A stretch of 64,000 nt of DNA. Origin: Albifimbria verrucaria (lineage: Eukaryota > Ascomycota > Sordariomycetes > Hypocreales > Stachybotryaceae). A program made the position numbers and the translations under genes. This document shows, piece by piece, positions 37,598-49,990 of the stretch (position 1 is the stretch's first letter; every line of letters starts with the position of its first letter). The stretch lies in NCBI GenBank assembly GCA_020081605.1, contig JAHREC010000049.1:1984001-2048000 (forward strand), read 5' to 3'. The notes beneath the pieces are model-generated. The model was not told the DNA's origin, ran no database searches, and saw nothing but the letters and a program-made list of their open reading frames with translations.

Positions 37598-38204
37598 CTA
37601 TACTGTAGAGTCATGGTACAGGAATTCGATGTCGCGTGGTCGTAACTTGTTGCCCTTTACAAAGTCCTCGTCGCCGGGCGGTCGCTCGTTCTTCGAATTA
37701 CTCGTTAACATGCTCTGGATGCTCATGCAGACGCTCTGTGCGCTCTGGACAGGGCTCCAGCCTTGGTGGCCTAGCAGGTCCAGGCAGATGATTCCGTTCG
37801 AGTAGATGTGCGGGTGAATAGGTACAGGACGGTCGGCTCGCTTCTCGAAAACTACTTCGGGTGGCTCTAACAACAGCGGGCGCATGTCAGACCTGGTCGA
37901 ACGGGCTCACGGAGCACGGCAGGGAAGACAAACCTATGGGATAAGCCTTTGGGAATTTGAACTTTAACCTGAAGACCTGGTCCTTGTAAAGTGGATTCTG
38001 ATCGAGGACGCGGATATCGAGGAACCACTCGCTCATGTCTGAGCCGTCGCCTGCCGTGACCAACTCTATGCCGGGGAGGCCATCGTTTTTGATCTTTTGC
38101 ATGTCAGCTCTTGTCGTGGAAAGGGCCTGGGCCGTTCCGCATTCGAAGACACCCACCTTGGCCAGCTCCTTCATCAACCTCTTGGTGCACATGTGCGCCG
38201 CCAT
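37598..38204 (-). CDS. UBE2W-like ubiquitin-conjugating enzyme E2
   Basis: Exons are 37934-38204 and 37598-37866; the intron (GTTTGT / TTGTTAG) joins FPKAYPI to EPPEVVF. The exons total 540 nt, 179 residues, with no frame break. The UBC fold runs from KRLMKELAKVGVFECGTAQA to the end. The active site is IHPHIYSNGIICLDLLGHQG with Cys118, and the usual HPN motif is HPH (residues 108-110), as in UBE2W/UBC16. UBE2W enzymes ubiquitinate the alpha-amino group of disordered N-termini, and the loss of the HPN asparagine is a family trait. The segment WSPVQSAQSVCMSIQSMLTS also fits UBE2W. Assignment to that subfamily, rather than another E2, is by motif recognition. Confidence 0.87.
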
Positions 38205-39102
38205 GATGAACGGTCCCGGTCGTGTCCTCTGAGGCAGTGCGACAGGCGCGGTGACTAGGAGGATTGTGCAAAGGGCGACGTTGTAGAAGGAAACGGCTGA
38301 TTGAGGGTTGGTACGACAGGAGGAGGTTGAGGTTAAGGGATGGATGGACCGACCGGTGCTGGAGGGGCAGCTAAGGGAGCTGGAAGCGCCGATGTGCCGG
38401 CGGCTGCAAACAGCCAACACGGCGGAGTGCCATGGACCGGCAAACACACCCTTGCATTAGCCACTGCATGTCAACAAAGCCGCGGCTCCGGCCAGTGCCG
38501 AGAGTATTTACATAGTAGGGGTTCGATCCTGTGCTTGTTTTAGGGAGCAGACGAAGCAATACTGTAACATGTACTTACACATTGAACACTTCGTAACGGA
38601 GGGGTGATGATACAGCAGTAGATTGAATCACCAGAAACAGTAGAAAAATCGGAACATAACCCTCTCAGTAACCCAAGAAAAAGCCAACTACCTAGTTCTA
38701 ATATTCCACGTATATATTTTAAAGCCCACAGAAACTCTTGTCATCCACATGGATAAGTCGAAGTTGAGGATCAGTGACTCACGAAGATGAGCATGACCTG
38801 CTGCTGGGTACAGGGTAAGGCGATATGAAGAAGCTGAAGGCCTGGATACCAGTGGGAAACAGTAACCATTGTTCACCTACCCGACCATCAATGGCATCCA
38901 AAGTCATGCTGTGGGAAATAACCCATCTTCGAATTGAAAACTGCCATCCTAGTTGAAGCTTGTGGGGTCTCGGATATGCCGAAGTGATTGCACTACCAAC
39001 AAGGACTCTGCTTACGGGGTGTCTGATCCCGCTCACGCAATCATGCCAACTTACTCGACAGCATGGTACTATGTACGTAGCGCACGAACAATAATAAACC
39101 GA

Positions 39103-39121
39103 CTACCTACCTGGTAGGTAG
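39103..39121. repeat. CTACCTACC inverted repeat
   Basis: Two 9-bp arms, CTACCTACC and GGTAGGTAG, separated by one T. The same CTACCTACC word recurs in the first intron of the CaMK gene (about 39903-39921). Confidence 0.8.
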
Positions 39122-39730
39122 TGTTTTCAAAGAAATGATCCGCCGTGACACCCACCATACCCACACGTCGTGCTGCAACAAGAAGGGAACCGACCCGGAA
39201 CTGGGTCTGGGAAGAAAGTGGACTCCGGGCGTACGTGTCAGCCACGACCGGTTACCAGGTTGAGCCAAGCTTGCTCTTGGCTAGAGTTCGAGGCCATGCC
39301 AGCTGGTGTTGCTACATGTTTTCTTACCAGGAACGTAAGATATCAACCTTGGAGAAGCCTACGATACTTTGCCTTGAATTGGGCATACCTGGCGCTCTCA
39401 GCCACCGCTGCCGATGAGATATTCAATCCAATACAGCATTGCACAGCCACATGCCAGAATCCTAGGCGAACCAGGGGCTTGTTGGTTCCACTGGCAGGGC
39501 TGCGGCTCAGCGCTGCCATGTACATAGTATGTACCGTAACGTGCCGACTACGCGGGCGCCAAGGCCTTTGGTTGGCGGCCTCTACGTACGAAGCATAGCT
39601 ACATGTTGCGTATACCTACCTGTACCCAGCGTATCGCCGCAACGCTGAGGGTGGTCCAGGTCCAGGTCCCCTCCCTCCCAAAGTCAGCCCAGCCCAGCCT
39701 TGCGCATCTCCTCCACCATCAACCCCTCTT

Positions 39731-39740
39731 CATATAAATT
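39731..39740 (+). promoter_or_regulatory. TATA-like element upstream of CaMK
   Basis: CATATAAATT about 150 bp before the start codon, followed by a TC-rich leader. Plausible core promoter by position. Confidence 0.35.
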
Positions 39741-39889
39741 AAGTCAACCTTGTTGCGCTTCTCTTGAAGGCAATCCCTCTCGGAGACATCCTCCTCTCAA
39801 CCGCGCTACAGAAGTAGGCCTCGAAGCTTGCTGTACGGCGACCTCATCCTCTCGCCTTCCCCAGAGATACCCCGCTATTCACCAGCAAA

Positions 39890-41486
<1,597 letters not shown>

Positions 41487-43631
41487 GGATTTCAGCCGTA
41501 CATTGTCAAGTTGAGGAGCGTGAGCGATGTCAATTTTCAGGCCCCTGATTAAGCAGTGGCAGGGCCAGATGGTTCTGAGGGCTGATTGTGGACTTGTTTA
41601 TTTTACAATTTATCTTCTGTCTGCTCTTTTTTAAAGCCTTAGCTTGGCTGTAGTCAGGGTTATTCAGGGTCGAGCTAGGCATAGCACATGGATCCGAGGA
41701 GAGATGTAGGAAAAGCACAAATGCTGGTTTGATGGAAGCCTGGGCTATTGAATAGCAACTGGAGGATTTCCGTTGTGAACAAACCCACATGATTATATGT
41801 GACCCCCACGCCTGGGTGAATATGATGTCGTATTTTCGTTCAATTTGACAAAAATGACATGACAGGTATAGAATTCATTACAGTGATGCGAATGAGAATA
41901 ATCACTGGGTTCGCTGATATGACCAGTCCAAATGCTTATATAACACCGCTAATGTGGGAACAATATCATTCTTGATACAAGAAAAACCTCATCTGTTTTG
42001 TTGAGTTGAAAAGGTTCATGGCCCTATTCCAAGTAGCATAAGGAGAAGGCCGTTGTAGTCGCTGCTATCAGTAAACGAGAGTTTCTGTAGTAGCCATGCT
42101 CACATCCTTGACGAAGGTATTCACCCATTTACTTTAATTCTATACGTGCCAGATAGAGATCTACGTCGAATGGACTGGTGCAGTGATGGCCTGGGGTGCA
42201 AGCGAAAGATCTCGGACATGAGATGTGAAAGTGAAATGAGAGACTTAATGTAACCGAGCTTTTCATTGAACAATCCTCGACCCAGTTCAAGTGAGTCTCT
42301 CCTGCCAAGTGAACGATGGTGAAAGGTATCTAACGATAGAGGAATGCCCCGTTTTATCGTTAATTAGCGAACCGATTTTCTCAAAGTAATGGTCAGATAA
42401 ATCCGATATCATAATACCAAGTTATCTCATAACCTTCTCGCGGTCCTCGTTAGAAATAGGCAGGCATGGCTAATGATGAGCTCCTGGCCCTTCGCATGGA
42501 AGCTGAGACCAATTATAGGATCTTAAAGAGCAGCCAGTAGCTCTACTGTGGAGAAGATACGGCACACCAATATTATTTCCACTAGATCCGCTAGCATGAG
42601 TTAATGTTGTAAATATTTCTGCACTTCAAGGTTTCCTTTCTTGCCTGAACGAATACACGTCTGGCACAGGAATTGAAATGTTGGCTGTTGGATACATAAG
42701 CGTGGATACTTCGCCTACGAGGATTTTGGAGGCCATGTTATCTACCTAAGTAGAAGCTAAGAATATAGTTTTTCAGGGAGTAAAAAACCCATCCAACGCC
42801 ATCATCGAAGGTAATGAAAACAACCTAATATAAGTATCCGCTCAAGTGGTGAGCAAAAAAAAAAAAAAATGAGGACTGCAGATTCAGGCCTCGGATTCTT
42901 TCTTAGAATATCTTTCATTAAACTGCAGAAAAAATCCAAAGATTAATACAAAAGTTTACGAATATTATTATTTTTATTCGAATTATATACTGATTTTATT
43001 CCAATACAATTCTAGTATTTATCGACCCTTATTCTTACTTATCAGTGCCTGCGGTGCCTATTTTATTGCTACTCACTTGCCGCTCCTGGACATGTGGGAT
43101 CATTACAACTGCATGGTTGACCGCGATATGCTTCTAACTAAGCAAGAAGCACTCCAAGATTGAAGTCGGCGAAGTAATAAATGTGTCCTTTGTATTTTTG
43201 AAAACCCTTGATCTTAAGATTATAAATTGACGGGTGTTCAGTCAGGGACATGATTAAGCAAAGAGAAGGACATGAGAGAGAAAGGTGGCCGATCAAGTGC
43301 AATGCAACACACCACAGTCAATACAGTTTTTCCTTAACTTATTATTGGCCTCATAGTGAGCTGTACTGGTAATGTGGTTCATTTCCAAACCTGCCGCTAT
43401 CAAACGATACCATCGACTCAAGTAGCCATGTGGTAACCAAGAAACATTATGTACAGGATGTCCATTAAAGAAGAAGTAAGTGGACAAGAGTAGCTCTGGG
43501 ATCCGCTGCACAGCAGCAAAGCATTATTCATCATTAAGTATCGTGATTCCTCCGTTTCATTCCAGCCTTTGTAGATGGATAGCAGAGTTAATAACGTAGG
43601 CCGGCCGGCCTATAAACGCCATGGCCAAACT
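41487..43631. other. AT-richer intergenic region
   Basis: Lies between two 3' ends (CaMK on +, unknown protein on -). It is AT-richer than its surroundings, notably 42840-43060, with a 13-14 base poly-A at about 42856. No gene is recognised. Confidence 0.55.
43598..43611. repeat. GC palindrome AGGCCGGCCGGCCT
   Basis: A perfect 14-bp palindrome 20 bp beyond the stop of the unknown-protein gene. It could form a short hairpin at the transcript 3' end. Confidence 0.6.
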
Positions 43632-44786
43632 TCATCCAGTGAGATCAGCCATTGCGTTTTCTCGCAACCGCCGATATTTTTGAGCATCAAATCGAGGTCG
43701 CTGCCACCCGTTTGCGCGGAGACGCTCGATGCGCGTCCTTAGTTCCAGAGCCCGTAGCTCTTCACTCTCCGGAAGGCTTCGCCCAGGGAGCTCAGTAGTG
43801 GATAGGTCGGCATCAATAGACGCCATGTGTGAAGCAATTTGCCGTTGTAGATCGGTCAGGATGGTGCAGTAGCGGTGGACCGAGCGGACCAAGACGAATG
43901 GATCTGACATCTCTTCTTCAACTATGGGCACCAGCGGTGATGAGTCGGGAGAAGAAAACACCGAAGAGAACACCGGGGAAGAAGCAGGTTTCGCTGTGGT
44001 GAGCAGCGGTTCCAGGACCAAATCCGGGACAGGATCCGGGGATGAGCGGCCTAGCCACTCATCAAAGCCCAGTGTTGGGGAATCAGGACGAACAATCGGT
44101 TCGGCGACAGGAGTCTTCTTGGAAGGTCACCCGCTTCTTGTGTTTTATTAGAGGTCTTCCAATACGTAGGATTGAAGAATCAGGGGATGATGCCCTGGAT
44201 GAGATGGTTGACCGCGAGCTTGTTGAGTCGACGGGTGAGTGAAGCTCAGGGGCGGGAGACGTAAACCGCCATGATGGGCGAGCGTTAATGGTCTCCTCCG
44301 TGCTTAAAAGAGATGAAGCGTGCTGGTAGTATTCTCGCGCCTGCATGAGAAGCTTCTTACGATTTGACAGAGCCTGAATGTCTCGAGCCTGTGCCTCCAG
44401 AGAATTGGCTGCATAGAAGTTGAGGTAGATGAGATAGGCTGGTTCAATGTTCATCTGCAGCCGTCTTAGTCCGAGGTGCTCAAGGTAACCAGCCTGTAAG
44501 AAACTCACCTGAGGCTTGACTAGATTCAAGAAGTCTTGGCATACGGCAAAACACTGATGAAATCGTCGACTCGCATGATGCCTTTTGCAGAGGCGAGAAC
44601 CTCTTTCCATTCACATGTAGCACGAGGAATAGGCTGCGAAGGTGCAGCGCTTTCTCGAGTGCTGCGTTTCATCCTTGGTAGACTGGAACTCTGTCGACGG
44701 TGTAGGCCTTGACCAGCGGAGGGAATTGGGGACCGTGTTTTTGAAAGCATGGGACAAGCCAACGGATGTAGGACCGGAGCCGCCAT
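43632..44786 (-). CDS. Conserved fungal protein of unknown function, TPR-like helical region
   Basis: I do not recognise a named family with certainty. Exons are 44509-44786 and 43632-44454; the 54-bp intron (GTGAGT / CTGCAG) joins LVKPQ to MNIEPAYLIYL. The N-terminal 65 residues are Ser/Pro/Arg-rich. A helical stretch follows (WKEVLASAKGIMRVDDF, then CQDFLNLVKPQ, PAYLIYLNFYAANSLEAQAR, RKKLLMQAREYYQHASSL) that reads like a pair of TPR-type repeats. The C-terminal half is Ser/Pro/Asp-rich and ends in an amphipathic segment (RSVHRYCTILTDLQRQIASH, ELRTRIERLRANGWQRPRFD). Breaks are at 44560-44562 (one T) and 44110-44111 (two Cs). Repair gives 1104 nt, 367 residues. A helical scaffold role is a guess from shape only. 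Confidence 0.75.
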
Positions 44787-45998
44787 TTTTGTAGGATGCT
44801 CCGATCAGGGAGGGTTAATGAATGCCTGACCTGGTTGATAGTGTGGATCGCGAGTGGCCGCGAAGGAGCGGGATTGGGTTGCCACTACGGGATCGGAGGA
44901 ATGGGAGAGCGGAACAGGACAATGTGAGTGAGAGCGCGTCGCTCTGAGAGGGTGTGATGACGTTTTCGCTGGTCCGGTCGATCACGGAAACCTTGGATTG
45001 CTTGCTTGCGAGGCCGCTGAAGGGCCTAGAGAGCATAGAGTTGAGGGCGTATTGAGATCTTCGAGGATTGTGGCTTGCACGCCGTCAAATGGTAGACTCT
45101 GTATTGGTGTGTGCGTGGTGGTTTTAGGAAGTGATCTAGCGTAGGATCCTGCCGGAGGCGTATTGCTTTCGATAACTGGAACAAGAGATTTGCTGCAGGA
45201 AAAGGGTATTTTTGTCCGAATGGAAGCTGAGTGCAGGAAACAACAATCGAGACTTAGCAAGAGAGAGTAGCGTATATCGAGGACGATGCTGGATAGTTGA
45301 TGATGATGGTGGTTGGTGTAAGTGATTGTATACTAGGGTGACGACGACGACCTGTGCCTGAGAGATGATGGCCAGAAACACACAAAATCAGAGCAGAGCG
45401 ATGGACCAAACGTGATGTAAGTAAAAGCATCAAGAAATAGGAGGGTGAGAAGAGAATGGATTCGACGGGGAGGAAAGCGCCTCTCTCGTCTCTTGTGTGA
45501 GGAGGGTGATGGCACGGCCTTATTAAAGCGACAGCATATACCAGACGGACGGGGACTCCATTCTGTTGCGTCGATCCCACAAACCAAGCTCCATGCTTGA
45601 CAGGGAGTCAACAGGGGGCTTGCTAAGACGTCTCTCCTCGTCCTTATCCACGAGGCAAAGCAGAGCAAGCTACGATACCCCAAAGCACTAGGACTTGTCA
45701 ATCGGCTGATAGCTCCGCTCCCACGCCCACGCATGACTAGGGTGCCCTTTATGAAATGTCGCGTTTCGTCCTTGATCTTTGGTGACGGGCGCATGCCTTG
45801 TAAGCTCTCGGCTCATGCAGAGGAGCAAATTTTCACATCTCCCTAACCGACTTTCCTCACGAGAGCCGGCCGTCCGGCCGGTGGCTTGATACGGCAAAAG
45901 CAAAGAGAAGACAGGATGCATATCCATAATCGATACAACATGCACGGTTGGCAGCTGGTTCACCTTGCAGCCTGGATGGCATAGCGTCGTCCACTCTG

Positions 45999-46040
45999 GA
46001 GCCCACTGGGAGCCCACTGGGAGCCCACAGGAGCCCTTGG
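45999..46040. repeat. Tandem repeat of GAGCCCACTGG
   Basis: Four units: two perfect 11-bp GAGCCCACTGG copies followed by two shortened 10-bp variants (GAGCCCACAG, GAGCCCTTGG). Confidence 0.8.
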
Positions 46041-48764
46041 GAGCATGCGACATGCGGGCAATGACAGCTTACCAGGGTCGGCTGGAGGCCCTTGCGCGGC
46101 ATCACAAGTCTACTACGTAGTAGCTGCCGCACCAGCCCCAGTCTTTCGGCGTCTCGAGTACAAGCGCGACGTCTAAACGGCGTTGTGCACAGACGGAATT
46201 CATGCAGCCGCGAGGGGTCCGTGGGCAGAGTTCGGACCCCATCTAAAAGATCCGAGCACCTCTCATCATGGGATTGTCACTTGCTGGCAGGACGAAGCAG
46301 CCGTTACCTGCGCGAGGGTGGGACTTGAAACGTGCAGACCCTTCATCGATCCGCTCGTAGCAGCACAGGATCGGAAAAGCTCGCGTCGTGAGAAGTCCCG
46401 AAACCAATCGTTGAGCCCGTTAGACTACCTACAGTAGACTGTCATCAGCGACGCTACCGGTAGCCCTTCCTCTTTCCGCTTCCATGGATCCCCTGGCCAG
46501 CAGGCACCGTTGAAGACTGACGAGACGGTAGTCGGCCATCTGTGACCGCGATGAGCACAAGCCGTACTTCAGATAGACAGGGGTGTACCCTTGCCGTCCT
46601 CCACAAAATTGACAAAAAGCTCATGAGGTGACTGGGCCGGGGCCTCTGCACGGGCATGCAGTGCTTTGACTTTATCCAGACTTGAACAATAGTGTTTATC
46701 ACCCACGTTTAGACTCGTGGCAGCATGCGGAGAGCTGTCCAAACGTGTAGACAAAAAGAAAGCTGGCCAAGAGTAACCGTACTACAGACGCAAGACTTAT
46801 GCAAATATACAACGGGATCTTGTGAGAACACCGCTAACAGCCCTACTGGGAGGCCTAACACGCGAGGCGTTTGTCCCAGAGGCGCCCAGCTCCCTGGCTA
46901 TTATTCTTTTCTTACTACACTCCCACCAAATATGTTGAGTCAGGAGGATTTGCATCAGGCCCGCCTCCGGAGAGTGGAGATGGCCAACAGTTTGGTTCCG
47001 ATGCGCAACTAAAACGTAGCCATCACCAAAACACACCCGATGGGTAGCTCTCGATCGGTTGCGTATAACTAGAAACAAGACACCATAGGCTTGGCGGTTG
47101 AATATGGGGGCGGGGAGCGGACCATGAATCTCCCCGTGAAGTCATCGTGAGTTTGTTGGTTTGGTTTTCACTGTTAAGAACGACTACAAACAACCTAAGC
47201 ACAGCCCCAAGCTGAGCCTCGCGCTTGTTTGAATCGTAGGTTTGGCACCTATCAAACAAATGTGACGGAATCATTTTCTCTAAACTGTTAAGAAACATGA
47301 GCCACGGTGGTTGTTCACCATGCACCGGTACATGCCTACCTACGCAACATCATGGCAAGCCCCAAAGTTGTAGTCTCATCTTGTCGTCTCACCTGCGATG
47401 CTATTCGTATTACTTAATAAACCCGTTCTGATCCAGCAACTCAGAAATACAATATGCTGTGTCTAGTACGGCCTGTTCCGTTGCTTGTCCCATGTGTTGA
47501 AACGACGGCTTCGGCTCACAACTTGCCCGGACACAAAAGGCGGGATATACCCAAGGCTTGAACCAGCCCCGTTTCATCTATTCGGCTGGTTGGCAGCAAG
47601 TCAAAGAGTGTGGGCGGATACCGGGGAATGGGGCGCCCAGCGAGACCCATCTGAGGTCGGCCTCGGAAGGACATCAAAGCCGCCGATATATTGCAACGGG
47701 CCCAACCGCATGGTCCGTTCAGTCGCTGGACGAAGGTTTATTTATTGACCATGCCAACTCAGGTATTTAACTCGCGTGCTTCTTTTGGCTATCAATTCTT
47801 GGCTGTTAGAAGCGCCGCACGTATCTGAGAAAGAAAGACCACTGCACGTTGGACCGGCTTTCGGTGTAGGAGTCAGTCACTGGCAACCATGTGAGAATCA
47901 AGCATGATTTCTTCAGCCGGGATGGACAATGGGAGCAATCCCTTCATTTCCTGGCCGCAATGATTATGCACCGACGGGGTTTGGCAGCGCTGGAGTACCT
48001 TTCATTTGCTGTGGTATGTGCTTCATTGGTGAGGCATCAAAAGTCTGAGGTTTGAGCGAGGGATGGCTGCCCCTGGTATTGCCTAAGGACAACCACCAAT
48101 AGAAGTGCTCTCAAGTGAATTTGATTGCATTCCTCAGATTTCCGCAAGAATGCCACGGACATCAGGTTGAGAGTTTCCTAAAGACAAATTCAATGTACAA
48201 GACAGAAATAAAATAATCATAATAATATAACAACGACGCTGTAATTTTTTCTTTGAAAACGATGATATCTTTAGGTTTCTTTTTGTTAGGTTCGCTAACG
48301 GCGTCGCAGGCTGGCAAAGAATCGTAGTAGATCTCAAAAGAGCCAATGGCGATCGATGACTGGGAAGGAGACACGTAATCTAACAGAAGCTAGGGTCTCA
48401 TCACTCGTTGTGTCTCATCACAGCCCTTCGCTGATATCAATAAGGAGCATCCTTAGGTCCTCGGCGGTAGTCATTTGAGTCACGGAACCTCATGTGGCGA
48501 GCAGAACGGAAGGAGTAAAGAGAACAAAGACATTGAATACGTGATCACCTCCAGGTCGTACGAGGTGGACTGGTAGAAATGGCAGCCCATGACAGCCTGG
48601 CCTTATTATGCCACGGACATGGGCTGCAAATAAGCTGAGCGCAGGGTGACCAGAAGCGGTTCACAATCCGAAAAGAGTTTACGTTGAGACGAGAAGGAGG
48701 ACCAACGTCATGTCCCATCATGGTGATTCACCTCGGATATCGCCAAGGTAAGTCCAGGCAAAGT

Positions 48765-48785
48765 AAGGCAAGGCAAGGCAAGGTA
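48765..48785. repeat. AAGGC pentamer repeat
   Basis: About four tandem AAGGC units. Simple repeat without coding context. Confidence 0.8.
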
Positions 48786-49990
48786 TGGGATCAATTGTTG
48801 GGTTGTGTGTAAGCCAAAGTTAAGCAAATGGTTCGGACCCATCAAGTGCCCGCTGAGGCTGCAGCGGCCGGGCCCCGGAACTCGCGAACGGCCCGAGACC
48901 CACAACCTTGTCGAGGAGAGGTACCTGTACATGCTTGTAGGACTCGTGTCCTGCAGGAAATTGGAGAAGCTGCGCAATTGCGATGCCTTTCTGCCAGGCT
49001 GAACCGCCGTTCCCAATTCCTAATTTTGGAAGATTACGTCCTACGCCAATGAACACGTCGTCTGGAAAGCTGCATGGAAGGACTATATTCTGTCTGGCCT
49101 ATACAGGCCAGGGATGATCGCTGAAGGAGAGAACGCGGCGCAAAGTTGCGCAGCCTGATTCTGTAGGCAACAAATCGGAGACATTCTGTTGACAATGCGC
49201 CGGCCGGCCATACTGCCATACCATGGTTGCCTGGAGAGAAGAGAGAGTGAGAGAGAGGCCTGAGAAGCCGCAGATGTGGCTGGATATTACCACAGATGTG
49301 TGGCTAGGGAGCATGCGACGATGTGACACTGCTGTTGTTGCGCATCATGGGATCGCGAAAGAAAGTGAACACATGTCAAATGACACCTTCTGGAAAACGA
49401 TGACAAGCCAAGGCAAAAGAGATCGAATTGCCCCACTCACAAATATTGTTGCGAAGCAGAATGAATGGTATAATCAGATTCGTGCGCGCTCTTCCTGGGG
49501 CCAGCGTGGGTAAAATGAGATATTGATCGCATTCAAGACGGGTCTTCTTCCAAGCGATGGCATGGATGGTATTCTCCGCCCGCAACATTCCCGAGACCCC
49601 AAGTCCGCAAAGCGTCACCGGCCACCCTTTTTCTCCCCATGTGTCATCCCTTGGCCTGGCTGAGGCTCACAGCGTTGAATGTTTCGCAACCATAGAGGAT
49701 GTACGTGATTGGCGCTGACACCTTTCCCGTAGGGCAATTCTAGGATCTACATGCCTGAACGAGGGTGCGATGCGCATGTACCAATACCTGCCACGCCTTT
49801 TGCCTATACTGGGCCTGACCTTAGGAGCGCTGCCCCTGGTCGTATTTCGCTTCCACATATCAATCAAACAACGTCTTGGCGAGCCATCATCATCGCGCGA
49901 GGACCTTTGCATTTAGTCCTCATCGCTGCGCTGGTCTGACACGCCAACCCTCCACCTCACATCGCTCATGGCCAGCAGCCCAACATCATC

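Larger units (their letters stand above)
38205..39889. other. Divergent intergenic region, E2 / CaMK
   Basis: Contains the promoters of both genes. A perfect inverted repeat lies at 39103-39121 and a TATA-like element (CATATAAATT) at 39731-39740, about 150 bp before the CaMK start. No gene is seen. Confidence 0.55.
44787..49990. other. 5.2 kb intergenic region, no gene seen
   Basis: Upstream of both the unknown-protein gene (-) and the ABC transporter (+). Open frames are short and lack domains. It holds an 11-bp tandem repeat at 45999-46040 and an AAGGC repeat at 48765-48785. It may carry long divergent promoters. Confidence 0.5.

Noticed and set aside
38519..38530. GGTTCGATCC, a tRNA B-box-like string
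   Set aside because: No A box at the right distance upstream, and the flanking bases do not form a T-arm or acceptor stem.
45333..45794. A 153-codon - strand frame upstream of the unknown-protein gene
   Set aside because: No domain, overlapping open frames, and Ser/Arg/Leu-rich random character; more likely promoter or leader.
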